This document shows, in pieces, positions 48,428 through 59,749 of a stretch of DNA of 64,000 bases (positions are counted from its first letter, which is position 1; every line of letters starts with the position of its first letter). Below the pieces are notes generated by a model. That model was not told where the DNA came from, did not search any database, and saw nothing but the letters and a program-made list of their open reading frames with translations. Origin of the DNA: Neolentinus lepideus HHB14362 ss-1 (lineage: Eukaryota > Basidiomycota > Agaricomycetes > Gloeophyllales > Gloeophyllaceae). The position numbers and the translations under genes are program-made. The stretch lies in assembly GCA_001632425.1 (NCBI GenBank), contig KV425562.1, positions 15,017 to 79,016 on the forward strand. Reading direction: 5' to 3'.

Positions 48428-49534
48428 ATGAGGAAGAAGTACTTTACTAGGGCTATTACTAAAGAATGTTATGTTGTAGGTCTTTATTTATTGTCAACTG
48501 CGAATTACGCCATGATACAGTCGTCAACTTTCAACGGAGCCACTCGGGAATTCGTCCTGAAGACACTGACATACCGAAATGGGATATTTGCAGCTTGCGC
48601 GGCGACAGTTACACCCTGCTCAAATCGGACGCTTATCCTCTCCGAAGAGCAGGCCGATGCCTCCTTGGGTCACCTAGAGCGTCTCCCGACGGAACTCCTG
48701 CAGCTTGTAATAGGAGTCGCCACTCTACAATCCACTCTGGCTCTGAGAATGGTCAACAAAAGGGCTCGAATCTTCGTCAACAGCTCCATTCCATTCAAGT
48801 ACGTTCGGCTTCACGCTATGCCAGCGGTCGGTGTCTTGGTCCTCACCGGTATGGCGTCTCACTTCACGGTGCAGGAGTTATTCGAGGCGTTGTGCAGTCC
48901 CGCGTGCTCAGCCTGCGGTCAACTCGGTGAATTTCTATGGATGCTAGAGTGCAAGCGCTGCTGCTACAACTGTCTGCGGACGCTGCGCGAATTTATGCCA
49001 GTACACGTTAACAAAATCACTCGAGCGTACTATGGTGTTCCACAGGAATTTTTCGATTCTTTGCCGGTACTTGCAACTCTCCGCGGCACGTACGGTCGAA
49101 ATCTGACGAGAATGAAGCCCAAATCCCGCTTCTTGTCTCCATCAGTCATTCGTAAAGCCGCAGTCCAGGTGCATGGCGGAGCAGATGCGTTAGAGACACA
49201 TATACAGACTCGAGTCTCGTCGAAAGTACGAGCAGTCTTAGAGTGTGAGTTGAGTGAAGCCGCGAGATTCATGGCATCCGTCCGTCTCCCAGTCTACGAT
49301 CCTGTAGCACAGGTTAGATACTACGGGTTGTCGTGTAAGGGCTGTCAGCACGCTGCGAGGGGTGCGGAGAACGCCTTGGCCCAACAGCAGGCACTCACAC
49401 CCGAGCAGGAGCTCCATCTCCTGGAACGGGATCGGACGTATACCGAGGAGGGCTATCTGGAGCACTATGAGAGGTGCTTTGCATCTCAAACTTTGTGGCG
49501 GGAGTCCTGCTCAAATAATTTGCGGAATGGATGA
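48428..49534 (+). CDS. F-box protein with a cysteine cluster
   Basis: One uninterrupted frame of 368 residues. An F-box lies at about residues 83-130 (LERLPTELLQLVIGVATLQSTLALRMVNKR), the Skp1-binding motif of SCF ubiquitin ligases. After it a Cys cluster CSPACSACGQLGEFLW...CKRCCYNCLR (about residues 155-185) looks like a small zinc-binding module. A second Cys/His group follows near the end (CKGCQHA...HYERC). The C-terminal half is otherwise helical and charged. The N-terminal 80 residues may be wrong: the true start could be a later ATG or an upstream exon. The substrate is unknown. A MITE ends 315 bp upstream. Confidence 0.7.
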   Translation: MRKKYFTRAITKECYVVGLYLLSTANYAMIQSSTFNGATREFVLKTLTYRNGIFAACAATVTPCSNRTLILSEEQADASLGHLERLPTELLQLVIGVATLQSTLALRMVNKRARIFVNSSIPFKYVRLHAMPAVGVLVLTGMASHFTVQELFEALCSPACSACGQLGEFLWMLECKRCCYNCLRTLREFMPVHVNKITRAYYGVPQEFFDSLPVLATLRGTYGRNLTRMKPKSRFLSPSVIRKAAVQVHGGADALETHIQTRVSSKVRAVLECELSEAARFMASVRLPVYDPVAQVRYYGLSCKGCQHAARGAENALAQQQALTPEQELHLLERDRTYTEEGYLEHYERCFASQTLWRESCSNNLRNG

Positions 49535-49703
49535 TAGCGAGGTCAATGTGTCGTTGCAGACGTCGAAGCTGGAGCAATGGCTTCATTCGGCATTGGGTAA
49601 AGTGGGATATAACATTACATGACCTAGAAATACAGATTATCGAATCATCCGGGATATCATCATTTCGGTACCACCTCGTTGGTATGCCTCGAAACACTGG
49701 CCA

Positions 49704-50666
49704 TTAGGATGGAAGAGAGAATATTGGGTGATCGGAGATTGGTATGGGCAAATGACTGTAGATAGGAGGCGGGAATTGTACCTGGATATTGAAGACAGGG
49801 TAATAGTAAGGTGTCGTAGGAGATGATCTGCGTTCCTTTGCAGTTAACTCTGGGGTCTGTACTACACATCAGGAAAGGAGATGAAGAGGCAAGTGGAAAT
49901 ACCCACATAAATTCCAATACCAACTTGATCTTCGGCCCGTTTAAGCAAACATACGCTGGCTCTGTCGAAGTGGTCTTTACTCGCATACACCACATTGACT
50001 TCCACTTCGATATCCGAGCTATTGCCTACTGTAAAGTCGACAGTCCCTTGGGAAATCGTTCCGCGACTGAAGAAAAATAGCTTGGTTGTGGGGCCCAAGG
50101 AAAAGGATGCTGTCGCATTATGCACATGGGGCTCTAGAGGCTCAGAGCGCCATCGCCATTTACGTTTGAGTTTGTAGTCAGATGTAGAATTCGTGCCGTA
50201 TGAGAAGAATAGGGGCTCAGACAGGCGACTATTCGAAGCTCTAGCTCGCAGGTGGGTGTGATTGAAAGCTGGACTATAGATGCAGCGAATGACCTCGCCA
50301 TCGCCTTCCTCGGGAGCAGCAAAACCAATGTCCGTAATCACCTTTCGCAATATCCTTATTCAATACCACAGTACATCAGGTTCGCTAGCCACTCACTTTA
50401 ACGTATTCCTTCCAGAATACAGCTTTCAGAAGTAATCCAAAGACTGTCCATATCAAAATGGCGGTGGCTAACGCTTGAAAAAATCTCTTCTCAGCAGAGG
50501 TATCACTGTCGCGTTCTGGAGGATAATAGGGATCCGCAGCATGATAACCAGCCTGAGCATAGGGCGGGGGAGGACTAAGCAACTCGTCCGGTCCCGATTC
50601 CAAATCTCCATTAAACTGACTCTTGATCGGCGATACAGTAAGGTCGTCTTCTGGTAGGAGAATCAT
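49704..50666 (-). CDS. one-pass membrane protein, DUF7330-like
   Basis: Exons 50397-50666, 49907-50341 and 49704-49856, all in phase 0, join to 285 residues. The N terminus is cytosolic-looking and Pro/Tyr-rich (LLSPPPPYAQAGYHAADPYYPP). One transmembrane helix follows (about residues 66-85, ALATAILIWTVFGLLLKAVF). The remainder is an extracellular or lumenal beta-rich domain with NxT/NxS sites and VDFTVGNSSDIEVEVNVVY, then a GIGIYTP junction across intron 2. The order (PPPY stretch, TM, beta domain) resembles basidiomycete proteins of the DUF7330 group; that name is from memory and uncertain. The last exon may be truncated or incorrectly ended. Confidence 0.6.
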
Positions 50667-51660
50667 GTCGTCCGCAGAGTTACCGCGCCGGCCAAGACAC
50701 GTCCGAGTCAAAAGGTACGTCCCGACCTGTGCCGCGGCTAGCTGCGCAGATAAATGTGTACATGAGAATAGCTGGTGGTCCGTATACTAGGTGCCTTATG
50801 GTCGGCGGTGCGCAGCAGGTACTATGGACTACTAGGGAACGTGATCGCGCAGATTGATACATCAAAGCTGTGGCGAGATTCAGTCGGTAAAGACTTACGA
50901 ATTACACTAGAATATCATATTAATTAAAAGCTATCAGTCTAACATTAATATTTCCACTCGGACGTCAACGTTCAACACCAGGTACTGTGAGATGGACATT
51001 AATGCTCGAGTTTGATCATAACGTGTCTTCTTCTACAGCATGCTTCTAGAGTCGCTATGCGTAATTCTGATTAATGTTGACATACTGTGCCAGACTTTCG
51101 TGTCGTCCGTAATGGTCAAGCATCTACATAAAGAATGCCTCTGCCTGCCGGACGACTTGAGCGCTGACATCCCCTCTGTGTCAGATTCTGCAAATGCGAG
51201 GTTCGTGTGAGCAGCCTTCCGATCAACCGCAGTTCCTTAACATCAGGGAGAAAGATGAGAGATTCCAATGAACGCAGCGCTACGAAATCCATGTCTTGCA
51301 CGAGTTTTATGGTGCTTTGTCCACGAGTACTGAGGAATCCAAGTGTGCCCGCGTAACTTTGGCATAGAATGAATACAAGATGCCAGTGGCAGCTAGGGTC
51401 TTTTGGAGATACATCCATGAGATCCAATGCCTTCAGCTCCGGAAGCTGAGGGCAGTTGTCGACTCACCAAATCACCGAATGATACCAGTGGCCCCAATTA
51501 CCTTCTCTCCAAGCGAGCGCTTGGAGAGATGCGCGATCAATATTTAGAACCTAGGGTTGGCGGAAAGAGCGTGTAAATAGTACTACACAATGTGATACAA
51601 GCTTCCGTAGAGCGAAGCATATCCAATAATGTAAGTCGTGACCATAGATTTCGGTCGATC
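50667..51660. other. intergenic with an LRR-like open frame
   Basis: A minus-strand open frame at 51116-51427, preceded by a plausible acceptor, encodes LPELKALDLMDVS and LESLIFLPDVKELRLIG, resembling the leucine-rich C-terminal part of fungal F-box proteins. No F-box or upstream exon could be joined to it because CTF18 ends at 51661. It is probably a relic. Confidence 0.4.
51504..51529. terminator. perfect 12-bp stem hairpin downstream of CTF18
   Basis: TCTCTCCAAGCG and CGCTTGGAGAGA are separated by AG, a perfect hairpin about 130 bp beyond the CTF18 stop. Whether it acts in 3' end formation is not known. Confidence 0.35.
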
Positions 51661-54600
51661 TCACAGGAAAGAGACCATCTTGACAGGTTTCCGGACAGCT
51701 GCAGAATTTCCTTCGTGAAACTTGTAATTGACGCGAAACTTGGTCTGTGGTGCGTTCCGCAGTCCTCCGTTTCTAGGAGACACGACGGCTTTCGTGATGG
51801 GCCTCCCAAAGAAATCAACAGGAGGCTGCAAAATGCATGTTGGCTGGTTGAGCGAACTGTACGTATGAGCCACTCACTCTGTCGGCAATGTCTACTTTGG
51901 TAGTTACAGGACGTTCTTTGGCAGGGACTCGGGAAGCAGGCAGCTGGTGCGACCTAATCAGCTTGCCATCCTGCTCGAGAGCCTCTGTATCGCCGTGATT
52001 CTCATCTTGGTCATCTTCTGGAGCAGCAAATCTGTAATGTGTTCAATTGACATGTCATGGAACAGAGAAATGGGTGCTTACGACTTCCGGTATTTGTCTA
52101 TAGTTACAGCATGATTGACAATGGACTGGGCTTCGACCTGAAGGGGCAAACTTGTCGAGCCACGAACCGGTGAATGATGTTCTGCAACTGACCTCTGCCG
52201 CCACTAGCTGTCGGACAGCATATCTTGAGGCAGATATGTCGGACGTACGCTTGCCGTCGTAAGTGACGAAGACGTCTATGGGTCTGTCATTGCGCACTCT
52301 TAGTTGACTGTCAAGTCTACAAAAGTCAATGCACTCACGGTTCAAGTCGGTATACTAGCTGGGCGTCCTCACCCTTATCCTGAACAAACTGTAAGTCCAA
52401 TGAGACCATAATGTCTACCAGTCGCGAAAGGATAGCTTTCTCTTCAGGACGGATAACTTGTCGGTTGACCTGCAAATAGGTCAGTGCCAAACGCGTTGCT
52501 CCTGGCAGGAAATGCGCACCGGCCGTAGCGGAGGCGAGATGATCCTGTTAATGAATGGTGCAAACTCAAGCTGCAAGACCTGTTCGGAAGCAAGATACCG
52601 GTAGTCGCCTCCTCTACGACTACACGCCACACGGAGGCATCTCGACAAACTCTGGTATATCTCCCCATTTGTCTTCGTCTTGAGATAATTCTGAAGCTGC
52701 CGTCAGTATAACGGATGCTTGTAGTGGGGAAGTGCGCACACCTCATAATCATCCTTCGGCCGCTCAACCTTGGGTGCACCTTTCTCGTGGAAAAGCGGAT
52801 AAAATGGGATGACAAAATAGGATAGATAGGGCATTAACGAGTATTCTCGTTCGGAGCGCATGGTCCCCGACAGATGATCGTATGCTATCAACCACCGGTT
52901 CGCCTTCTCGTACCGCGAGAACGTAGCGTCGTGCCGGTGAAGGTTCGTATAATGCTCAAAGCAACCTGCCCTTGGCGTTAAGCACTGGCGGTAACCTTGC
53001 AAAGACCACACTCACCCATGGCGACCTTGTCAGTGGCGCCGGAGCCCTCAATCTCCCTACTCAGACGGTCCACATAGCGGGTTTCTTCCTCCTCAGTCAG
53101 GCCCGCCTCCTTGACGCGTTTCTTGCTCATAGGTGAGAATAAGTCGTTCAATACGGAAGTCAAAGACGCGTCCGCTTCCTTCATGCCCGCAGGAGCAGCA
53201 CGTATCGTGCTTTCTGTGACTTCCTGGTTTCGTCCCTTCACGAACTAAATAACGCTCAATCGAAACATTCTCCGAGCTAAGGCGGCAGAGGACGGACCTG
53301 CAGAGCATTAAGGCATCCTCTCAGATCGCCCTTGGCTATGCCAACCAGCGCCGTCAGTGCGCGCGACTCAGCTCTGAGGCCCTCTTTGTCGCAGATCTCT
53401 CGTAGACGTTTGACGATGTGTATGTCCGCTGGGCGGTTGAAGCGGACAATGCGTGCATGCTGGCGGAGTTTGGCTAGTGAGGATGCGTACAGATCATTGC
53501 AGATACAAACGATGGGTCGCAACAGAGGTCTGCTTGTGGCGGGATCCTTCTTGCCGCCTAATCGAGTCTGTATCAATATCAGAGAAATGCGTGCGTTGCA
53601 CTAGACGTACGTTTCTTTCTCGGCTTGTCTAGTGTGAGTTCGACGAGCTTGTGGACGAAGCCAGCAACCTATGCATCGCGTTTAGACTCGCAAGTGTTGA
53701 GGCCGGGTGGCTTACATTCTCTCCTGCTCCCGTAGCGCCGTCAATTTCGTCAATTACGACGAGGACAGGTTTGGTACTTCCTACAGCAGAACCGGTTTCG
53801 AGAGCTGGCCTGATACGGTCGTCTACAATTTGGCCTGAACGGGCATCACTATCATGAGGGTCAGGAATTCGCAGCGAAATAAACACGATAATGTCCACCT
53901 GGCATTTATCTCGAACACGGAATACCCGGCTTGCTTTGCGACAACGTGAGCAAGTGTCGTCTTACCAAGTCCTGGTGGTCCAGAAAGGAGTAGAATCTAC
54001 ATCATTAATCTCAGTACCAGCAATAATAGGACCATTGCAGTTCTACCCTCTCCCTTGGTCGATGATATTCGTCATTATAGTCGACATTCTGGTCGTCATC
54101 GCGTGCCCTTTTCTTGCCTTTCTTCTTCCCGAAGACGCACCAGTCCCATTCCTTCACCCACGCCATGGTCTCTCGATGGACGCGCTCATCTCCCAAAAGG
54201 TCGGCGAAGACTTTGGGACGGTAGCGATCTACCCATAGCTTGTTCTGAGGAGACTTCGTTGACTTCGGTGCTTCTTGAGAACATTCTCTGTGGCGGATAG
54301 TTAGTGAGCAGACCATGGAGAGAATTCAAGGGCACTGACGGATTCGCCAGTTTCGCAGTGGTGGTAGCAGACAGCTGATCCATTAATCTGTGCAAAGGAA
54401 CGTCGAGAAGGCTGCTCATCTGCTGGCGAGAAGTGTTGTCTAGCTATCTGGTTGTTAGTACAGATTTTGTAGATAGTAAGGGTAAAGTGTACATCTCGCC
54501 GTCTGATTTCCCGCCTCTTGCGAATGTACAAAGGCTTTCCATCGTAAGTGGTTGCTTTGATGGAAATTCGAGCCAGCCGTTCGGCATCGGACTCCCCTGA

Positions 54601-55115
54601 GAAAATTGGATCGAGTGGAAAATCCGAGCTCTTATCAGCATTCCCGTATTCTTTCAGAACGTCCAATATGTTAGGCAGTGTATCGTCTGTGTCGAAGTTG
54701 TATGTAAATCGGGTATCCTATTATCAATCATGAGATTCTTACCTTGGGATTGTGACAATAAGGATGGTAGCGCTTCGTAGCGAGATCATTTGGGATCCAG
54801 GACAATCAGTGCGGCACGAACTCACTGTTGTTGCATTTCCCGGATCCAAGTAGACCATTGGACACAAAACTATCTTCAGCTAGTTAAATCAGCACACAAA
54901 GTACGTTTCTTCACGAAGCCATCAGTCTCACCAGTAAGATCGTGGGCAGTTTCTTCGAGATCGCCAGGGCGCTTGTTCTCTAGCAGTCCTGTGGACACGA
55001 AGGCAGGATCTTCTGGTAGCACATCAGAGGCAAATTCTTGATTTTCATAATAAGCTGCTATCCCTAAGTTACCCCCAAGTAGTCCAGTCGGCTGAAATGT
55101 GTCGAATTTAGCCAT
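51661..55115 (-). CDS. CTF18: chromosome transmission fidelity protein 18 (alternative clamp loader large subunit)
   Basis: Fifteen exons covering the last 771 codons fit exactly (from the right: 54493-54717, 54340-54419, 54047-54287, 53899-53996, 53716-53848, 53611-53668, 53298-53557, 53016-53244, 52742-52965, 52520-52690, 52339-52469, 52193-52283, 52082-52137, 51878-52031, 51661-51825). Ctf18 with Dcc1, Ctf8 and Rfc2-5 loads PCNA at forks and supports cohesion. Seen: LWVDRYRPK and [10 protein letters not shown], Walker [28 protein letters not shown], Walker [22 protein letters not shown], and the Ctf18-specific end PVDFFGRPI and [12 protein letters not shown]. The start [11 protein letters not shown] at 55115 is likely, but the stretch 54718-55040 could not be spliced in frame. 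Pieces ALIVLDP and [16 protein letters not shown] sit in different frames, one base apart. Confidence 0.92.
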
Positions 55116-55456
55116 GATGGAGAAACAGCAGCAGGCGCAACGCGTCTGTGGCGCAATGGCGTTGTCCGCGTCGCGACGCGTCGAGAGTATTCCCAGGATC
55201 TGCTGAGTCAGCAGTCTGAGACGCCACAAATATATTTGCCTCTGTTTACTTCCCTTTGCATTCACCGCCATCGAGCTCAACAAAACGACGACGTCGACGA
55301 CGGCGACGGCCAGACGACGAAAGGCGCGACTGGCTACCTCTACTGATTAAACTGCTTATTGGCCCTCTGGAGCTCTATAACGTTCTTCGGAGCGACTAGC
55401 TCGCGACATCCACGTCTAGCGTGACGCTTCAGTTACATTGATATTTCCGCATTGTT
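55116..55456. promoter_or_regulatory. divergent promoter with two MluI cell-cycle boxes
   Basis: ACGCGT occurs at 55140-55145 and 55176-55181, 25 and 61 bp upstream of the CTF18 start. In yeasts this is the site of the MBF factor that turns on replication genes at G1/S, so it fits CTF18. A GAC-rich stretch (about 55286-55320) follows towards the kinase gene, which is read in the opposite direction. Confidence 0.6.
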
Positions 55457-58400
55457 ATGGCACAACGGCGCTCGCCACATAGAATCTCTGCAAAGTCCAA
55501 CGACGTCCACAGTTATTCGAAGCTGAGATACGCTTCAAACCCGCGCGGACGTGCCGCCGGTCGATTCAGACAGACCTCCAACAGTTCCCACGCCTCGAGC
55601 GCGTCCACAGACAGTCAATCCGACCGTTTACGTGCGGTATTGGTCCCACTGCGTACAAATCTTCGCCGGTTACCCTCTCGGATCCTCGCTGCTGGGAAGG
55701 AAGCCATGCGCGATGCTAGTCAGAGTCTCCGTGTCTCCGTGGGATCCAAGCGGAAGCGCGTCGCGAGCGGAAATGAGAATTCGCACAGTGAGGAAAGACA
55801 CTTGAGAGGAGGAAAGAGGCTACGGTCGATGTCAAGTAGGATGGATACCAGCGACGAGGATCGTCACAGCGAGATGGACGTGGAGGAAGCAGAGTTCGAC
55901 GTTTCACCCGTCGTATCCGCAGACGAGGATGCTGTTGAAACATGTGAGTCGCGTGTCCTGTTCCGTTTATACATTCATCATTAAGCTACTTTCCAGCGGA
56001 TGACTATCTTATCAACGCAGCTGACCCCCGTCAATTGCGCCGCCTTCGAAAAGACGAGCTTGTGCACTTGTATAATGCCGCCGGACTTTCGGGAGACCCT
56101 GAAACCCTCACCAAGCCCGAAATTGTAGATGCTATTATTGCTGTTCGCGAAGATGTCGCGGAGCTCCCTCCGACCTCTCCTCCTCTTGCTGCGGCGGACA
56201 ACTCCAGCGAATGCTCATCAGACGATGGAAACTTCGCTGCGGGTGAGGAAACCGACATCAGCAGCAGGTATGGTACTCGTGCCAACGGGCTGAGGAGACG
56301 TGTTACTGTCCATAATTTGAGTGAGAAGATGAGCAAGGCACTCAAAGGCCGAAGTCTTTCGTTAGGTCAGTTAGATTGCACTGCAGCCCAGAAAGCAACC
56401 CGTCTCGTGAATGGTAAGAAGAGCCCTCTAGACGTAGGATACGGCTCTCTTGGAAGGTGGGAATTAAGCCATTTAAACTCTAAGTCATCATACATTCACT
56501 GACTTCTCGTTGAAGACGGCGCCTGAACCACGTGACGACTGCATCTCCTTCGCCAACGGTGTCCGCTACGTCCAGTGGTCTACCTTCTCCTCCGATTACT
56601 CGTCTGAGAACACGGCAAACGTCCACGGAGCACCATACCTCTGCTTTGTCATCAAAAAATAGCAAAGGCAAGGGCAAAGCTAAGCATGTTGATTTCAGTG
56701 ATGAAGTCGAGATCAACGGTACTGCACCCGCCTCCACTGCTACCGACGATGAGAGCGAGTTGACGGATCTCGCAGAGCTGGAAGTGTCTGCTAATGCAGC
56801 GAATCCCAGTCCTCGACGGCTACGAAGTAAGGATAAGCAAGACAACTGTGACGTCAAGAGTAAATCGGAGCCCAAAATCGACCGGCTTGCCCCATCTCGC
56901 AAATCGCAGTTTAACAGAAGGAACAGGACCAAATCAGAAAATCTTCAAGAGGGCGAGGGCGTATCAGATGCAGAAGAGAACGATGAGGAGGAAGTCGACG
57001 AACTTATCTCGTCGGCCTCACCTACCCCCACGCCTCCTCCCGCTGTCAGACGGACTCCAGTGAAGCGTCGTCTAAGACCTCGACGAGTTCAGACTCATAC
57101 TCCTCCCACAGATAGCGACGACGCTCATGAAGGAGACGACGAGGAGGAAGAAGACCTCGAGGACACAGAGACTGAGGGAGTCGACGAGGAGAATATGGAT
57201 GCGGAAGGTGATGTGGATGACGAGGGCACCGTCGTTGCTGAGCCCCTGAAGCTGAGGAGCGGGAAAGTCGTTGGAGATGGAGAGGCAGCCGCAGCCGAAG
57301 AGGACATCGAAGAAAGCGACGAAGAAGAAGATGAAGAGTACGTGGATGCCGAAATGCAAGAGGGCGAACCCGATGCGGAGGGCGAGACGGAAGAGAGTGA
57401 GGAGTCTGATGAACCAATGGAGGACGATGGTATGTCTCCCGTGCCCCCCTCTTGTACACTGATCACTTACCAAGGCGATACTAGTGGATCTCACCGTTGT
57501 AACTGCGAAAGCATTGGTTCGCCTCCGTCGCGATGACCTGGTTAAGATGTGCGAAAGCCGCGACATCGAGCCTACAGGCACTAAGCCACAACTAGCCGAG
57601 GCTCTACTGCAGTGGCGTGACCGACAATCCGAGTTCTCATCTCCATCGTCCGCCGGTACTGCTCGTCCTCCGTCGACTGCCAGGCCGCGCCGCAGGAAGA
57701 CTCGTAGTTCGACAAACGACCGGGACGTCACTCCTGTTTTGCTTCGTTCGAATCGCGTGCATGTCGAACAGCCTCAGACTCCTCCTGTGTCGCAGAAGAA
57801 CAAAAAAGAACCTGAACCAGAGTTAGAACTAGATCTGGAGAGTTTGGGACTAGAGGATCGGGAGATCCCTCCCGACAAGCTTACAAAACTCGAAAAGATC
57901 GGTAGTGGTGGTTTCAAGGATGTCTACGTTGGAAAGTTCAAGGGCAGGCGGGTCGCTATTGCCGAGTTCCGTGGACAGTTAAGCGCAAGTGAGTAATGGT
58001 TCCTCAATTCAGTTTCGATATGCATCGCTGACGCTTCTCAAGTGGACATCAAAGAGTTGAAACTCTTAGGCGATTTCAATCACCCGAATATTGTCAAATT
58101 TGTAAGTTCCGTAAAACTCGCCAAACCTGAGCGGCTAGATATGACATTTGGTTTGCTAGCTTGGCGTCAGCATTCCAGAGAATACGCGAGAGATACCTGT
58201 AATGATCGTCAGCGAGTTGTGCTCAAACGGAGACTTGTTTGATTATGTTCGCAACGTCGCTGCACCCTCCCTCTACCGCGCTGTACGTCTTGCCCCTCGA
58301 TCCCATTGTCAGTTCGCTGAACGCCCATCCACAGTTGTCTATGATGCTTGACATTGCTCGGGGTCTTGAGTACTTGCACACCCGAAAGCCCTCGATCATC

Positions 58401-58959
58401 CACAGGGACTGCAAATCCTCGAATATCCTCATCACTTCCCGTGGCGTGGCTAAAATTACCGACTTCGGACTGGCCAAAGTCAAACAGTCAACCCGATCGA
58501 TGGTTCGCAGTCTAGTTGGTACCGTCAATTGGCAAGCTCCGGAACTCTGGCATGCGCACCCCAAGTACAATCATAAGGTGGATGTGTTCTCCCTTGCGAT
58601 GGTGTTCTGGGAAATGCTTCAATGGCATATACCTAACAAGAAGTTCCCTTGGGAGGTGTGTCCGTAAAATGTGCCTTTTTGATACTTGATGTTTATCAAT
58701 TATCATGCAGGGCATGAATGAACATGCTATCTACGAAATCGTTGGGGCAAAACGTCAGAGGTGAGCTCGTTGCACAGTGCCTCCGTGACCCTAGCTCTAA
58801 GCAATCGTTGTCAGACCCTCTATCAGTGGCTTGCGCAAACAATGGTGTCCTGAAATCGTTGACCTGATGGAACGTATGTGGATCCACGATCCTCAGGAAA
58901 GACCGACTATGATCGAAGTCGTACAGCAACTCGAGCAACTCCAGATCCGTTATCGATGA
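55457..58959 (+). CDS. SAP-domain protein kinase (TKL-like) with WNK-like lysine position
   Basis: Nine exons (55457-55943, 55997-56456, 56516-57429, 57485-57988, 58043-58101, 58160-58282, 58335-58655, 58711-58760, 58815-58959) join to 1020 residues. The basic, Ser-rich head is followed by a SAP-like helix pair at about 175-212 (LRRLRKDELVHLYNAAGL), a long Glu/Asp-rich stretch (about 500-620), a good SAP motif at 630-665 (LRRDDLVKMCESRDIEPTGTK), and a kinase domain from about 755 to the end. The glycine loop is GSGGFKDVYVG (K765). The usual VAIK lysine is Ala (VAIAEF, A780). HRDCKSSN (D874), DFGLA (D892) and GTVNWQAPE are intact. SAP motifs bind AT-rich scaffold DNA, so a nuclear chromatin-linked kinase is inferred. 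The substrate is unknown. Confidence 0.88.
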
Positions 58960-59749
58960 CTGCCATGACCTGCCGGTATTTTACTCAATTAGTTTTCTTG
59001 CCTTCTCGGGCGTGCATATGTTCAGATTCTTTCCAATGGCAACCTTACCACCGTTTTATTTCTGGGGGTGCCTTGCCCTTTCGGCGACGCGCTTCTTCGA
59101 TTCGATTCGATTTGTATCATCATTCCAGTTATCACCACATTATTACTTAACCTCCTCATCGCAAGTTCACATATCGCATTTGTATTGTAAATTCAAATCA
59201 ACCAGTGCATCGTTCGGAATAATCTTTTCAGTTAGGAGCTGTGATATCAGCCAATGTTCCAATGTGTAGGATGCAATGCCGGTGCGGAGGAGCGCTTTTA
59301 TTATACATGTACATGGCCTGAATATGAAAAACACTCAGATTACTCGAGACGTACTAGCATAGGCATAATACATAGCATTACTATGGGATATTAGACTTCA
59401 GTCTAGTGAAGCAGAAGTTGTCCCTGTGTCGGTGTTGGCCATGTGGCCCTTCCTTAGAGATGGCTGTGGCCTCTGCATGCTTCATAGGCTCACCAATACA
59501 CTGCCGTTGCCTTTTGGCGTGGAAAGAATAACCCTGTATTTACATGTTCAACCCAGACACACCTCCCCAGTATGTATCGTTAATGTCACGGGTTGCCTTG
59601 AAGGTTTGCTAGTCAGTTCGTGCGTCTGGTCGGTTTAAAATATCAACGCCGTTCGGCTGGGGCCTGAGGCAATAAATAGAGCGTTAACCCTTACATCGAT
59701 CTTCACTATCGCACTCGCTAAGGTCCATCCAGTTGCACGACCGCTCATC
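58960..59749. other. intergenic
   Basis: Kinase 3' region and aminotransferase promoter. Short open frames only. A CAATAAATAGAG string at about 59670 may be a TATA-like element for the next gene. Confidence 0.5.

Noticed and set aside
51537..51818. 93-codon minus-strand frame resembling an F-box/LRR protein
   Set aside because: It overlaps the last CTF18 exon in a different frame; the CTF18 ending PVDFFGRPI...VKMVSFL is far stronger.
57072..57731. 219-codon minus-strand frame within the SAP-kinase gene
   Set aside because: Phe/Leu/Ser-rich antisense of the acidic Glu/Asp tract, not a separate gene.
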